DNA from: Candidatus Anaerostipes excrementavium
GTDB taxonomy: Bacteria; Bacillota; Clostridia; Lachnospirales; Lachnospiraceae
DNA: 50,072 nucleotides
Direction of reading: 5' to 3'
Assembly (NCBI GenBank): GCA_019114985.1
Contig: DXEM01000023.1
Span: 1 to 50,072, forward strand
Made by a program: the position numbers and the translations under genes. The notes beneath the pieces are model-generated. The model had not been told where the DNA came from. It saw only the letters and a program-made list of their open reading frames with translations, and ran no database searches. Numbering within the stretch: position 1 is the first letter of the stretch; each line of letters opens with the position of its first letter. This document shows, piece after piece, positions 49,915 to 50,072 of the stretch.

Positions 49915-50072
49915 GCTGTGTCGCACGACACAGAACAACATCGAAGATTGACAATTGAACAATAAGACAACCTTGAAAATTCCAATGAATTTTTTTGGAA
50001 GGTTTTTGATAAAACCGACGAACGTTCTTTAAGAACAGTAATGAACAAGGATAAGAAGCTAGTGCTTTCTTG
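49915..50072 (+). other. leader of a stable-RNA (probably 16S rRNA) operon running out of the window
   Basis: After P3 comes a hairpin CTGTGTCG / CGACACAG (49916-49933) right at the predicted transcript start, then a TTCCAA/TTGGAA hairpin (49980-50000) and GTTCTTTAAGAAC (50034-50046 approx.), which may be part of antitermination or processing signals. No coding frame or mature rRNA sequence is seen, so the identity rests on three strong clustered promoters and the long non-coding leader. Confidence 0.6.

Overview
The window looks like the chromosome of a gut-type Clostridia, most probably Lachnospiraceae (a Mediterraneibacter/Ruminococcus gnavus-like relative is a guess). Supporting signs are moderately low G+C, AGGAGG-type ribosome sites, a fused IspH-ribosomal protein S1 gene, a group B [FeFe] hydrogenase, a pheST T-box leader, a CGAAC-type (Gram-positive) SOS box and many U-rich intrinsic terminators. 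Most of it is housekeeping DNA on the + strand. I see no phage, insertion sequence with a transposase, CRISPR array or tRNA gene.

Layout. 1-4826: sugar uptake. It holds the 3' end of a mannose-family PTS IID gene, then a minus-strand RelB/DinJ-YoeB-type toxin-antitoxin pair and a 58/59-bp tandem repeat that split it from its usual partner manO (DUF956), then manA and a three-domain glucose-family PTS IICBA gene. 5033-9303: a MoxR ATPase, DUF58, membrane transglutaminase operon. 9324-11189: an Lsa-like ABC-F antibiotic-resistance gene behind a roughly 340-nt leader with a 3-codon uORF, a strong terminator and a possible antiterminator. 11270-13283: two bacterial PH-domain membrane proteins (YdbS/YdbT type). 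13280-17189: T-box-controlled pheST. 17415-20196: a membrane-anchored arylsulfate sulfotransferase and queA. 20447-25300: Gfo/Idh/MocA oxidoreductase, BaiN-type flavoprotein, cmk, ispH-rpsA. 25485-31280: pyruvate carboxylase, a TepA/ClpP-like peptidase and a group B [FeFe] hydrogenase with a Rex-like operator. 31479-41396: ftsK, fhs, folD, rimO, pgsA, cinA, then SOS-controlled recA-recX. 41496-42680: a zinc-dependent phospholipase C-like protein and a stand-alone A24 prepilin peptidase. 42669-44291 (minus): an EttA/YbiT-class ABC-F with a decayed second ATP site. 44508-46750: ylxM, ffh, rpsP, khpA. 46877-49561 (minus): an unknown protein, an ArsB/NhaD-type transporter, a Cys-rich small protein and luxS. 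49633-50072: tandem promoters and leader that probably belong to an rRNA operon starting beyond the window.

How it fits together. The PTS and manA bring in hexoses. Pyruvate carboxylase and the hydrogenase handle pyruvate and redox balance, and fhs-folD supply one-carbon units. Translation genes carry the regulatory leaders that can be read here (T-box, ABC-F attenuator, rRNA promoters).

The most interesting signals are the attenuator-like leader of the Lsa-type ABC-F, the ABC-F protein that has lost both the P-loop lysine and the switch histidine of its second domain, and a dispersed palindromic element (ATTTCATAGG/CCTATGAAAT). All five whole or half copies of that element seen here lie directly 3' of an intrinsic terminator; one has brought a second terminator between the pheS T-box and the gene.
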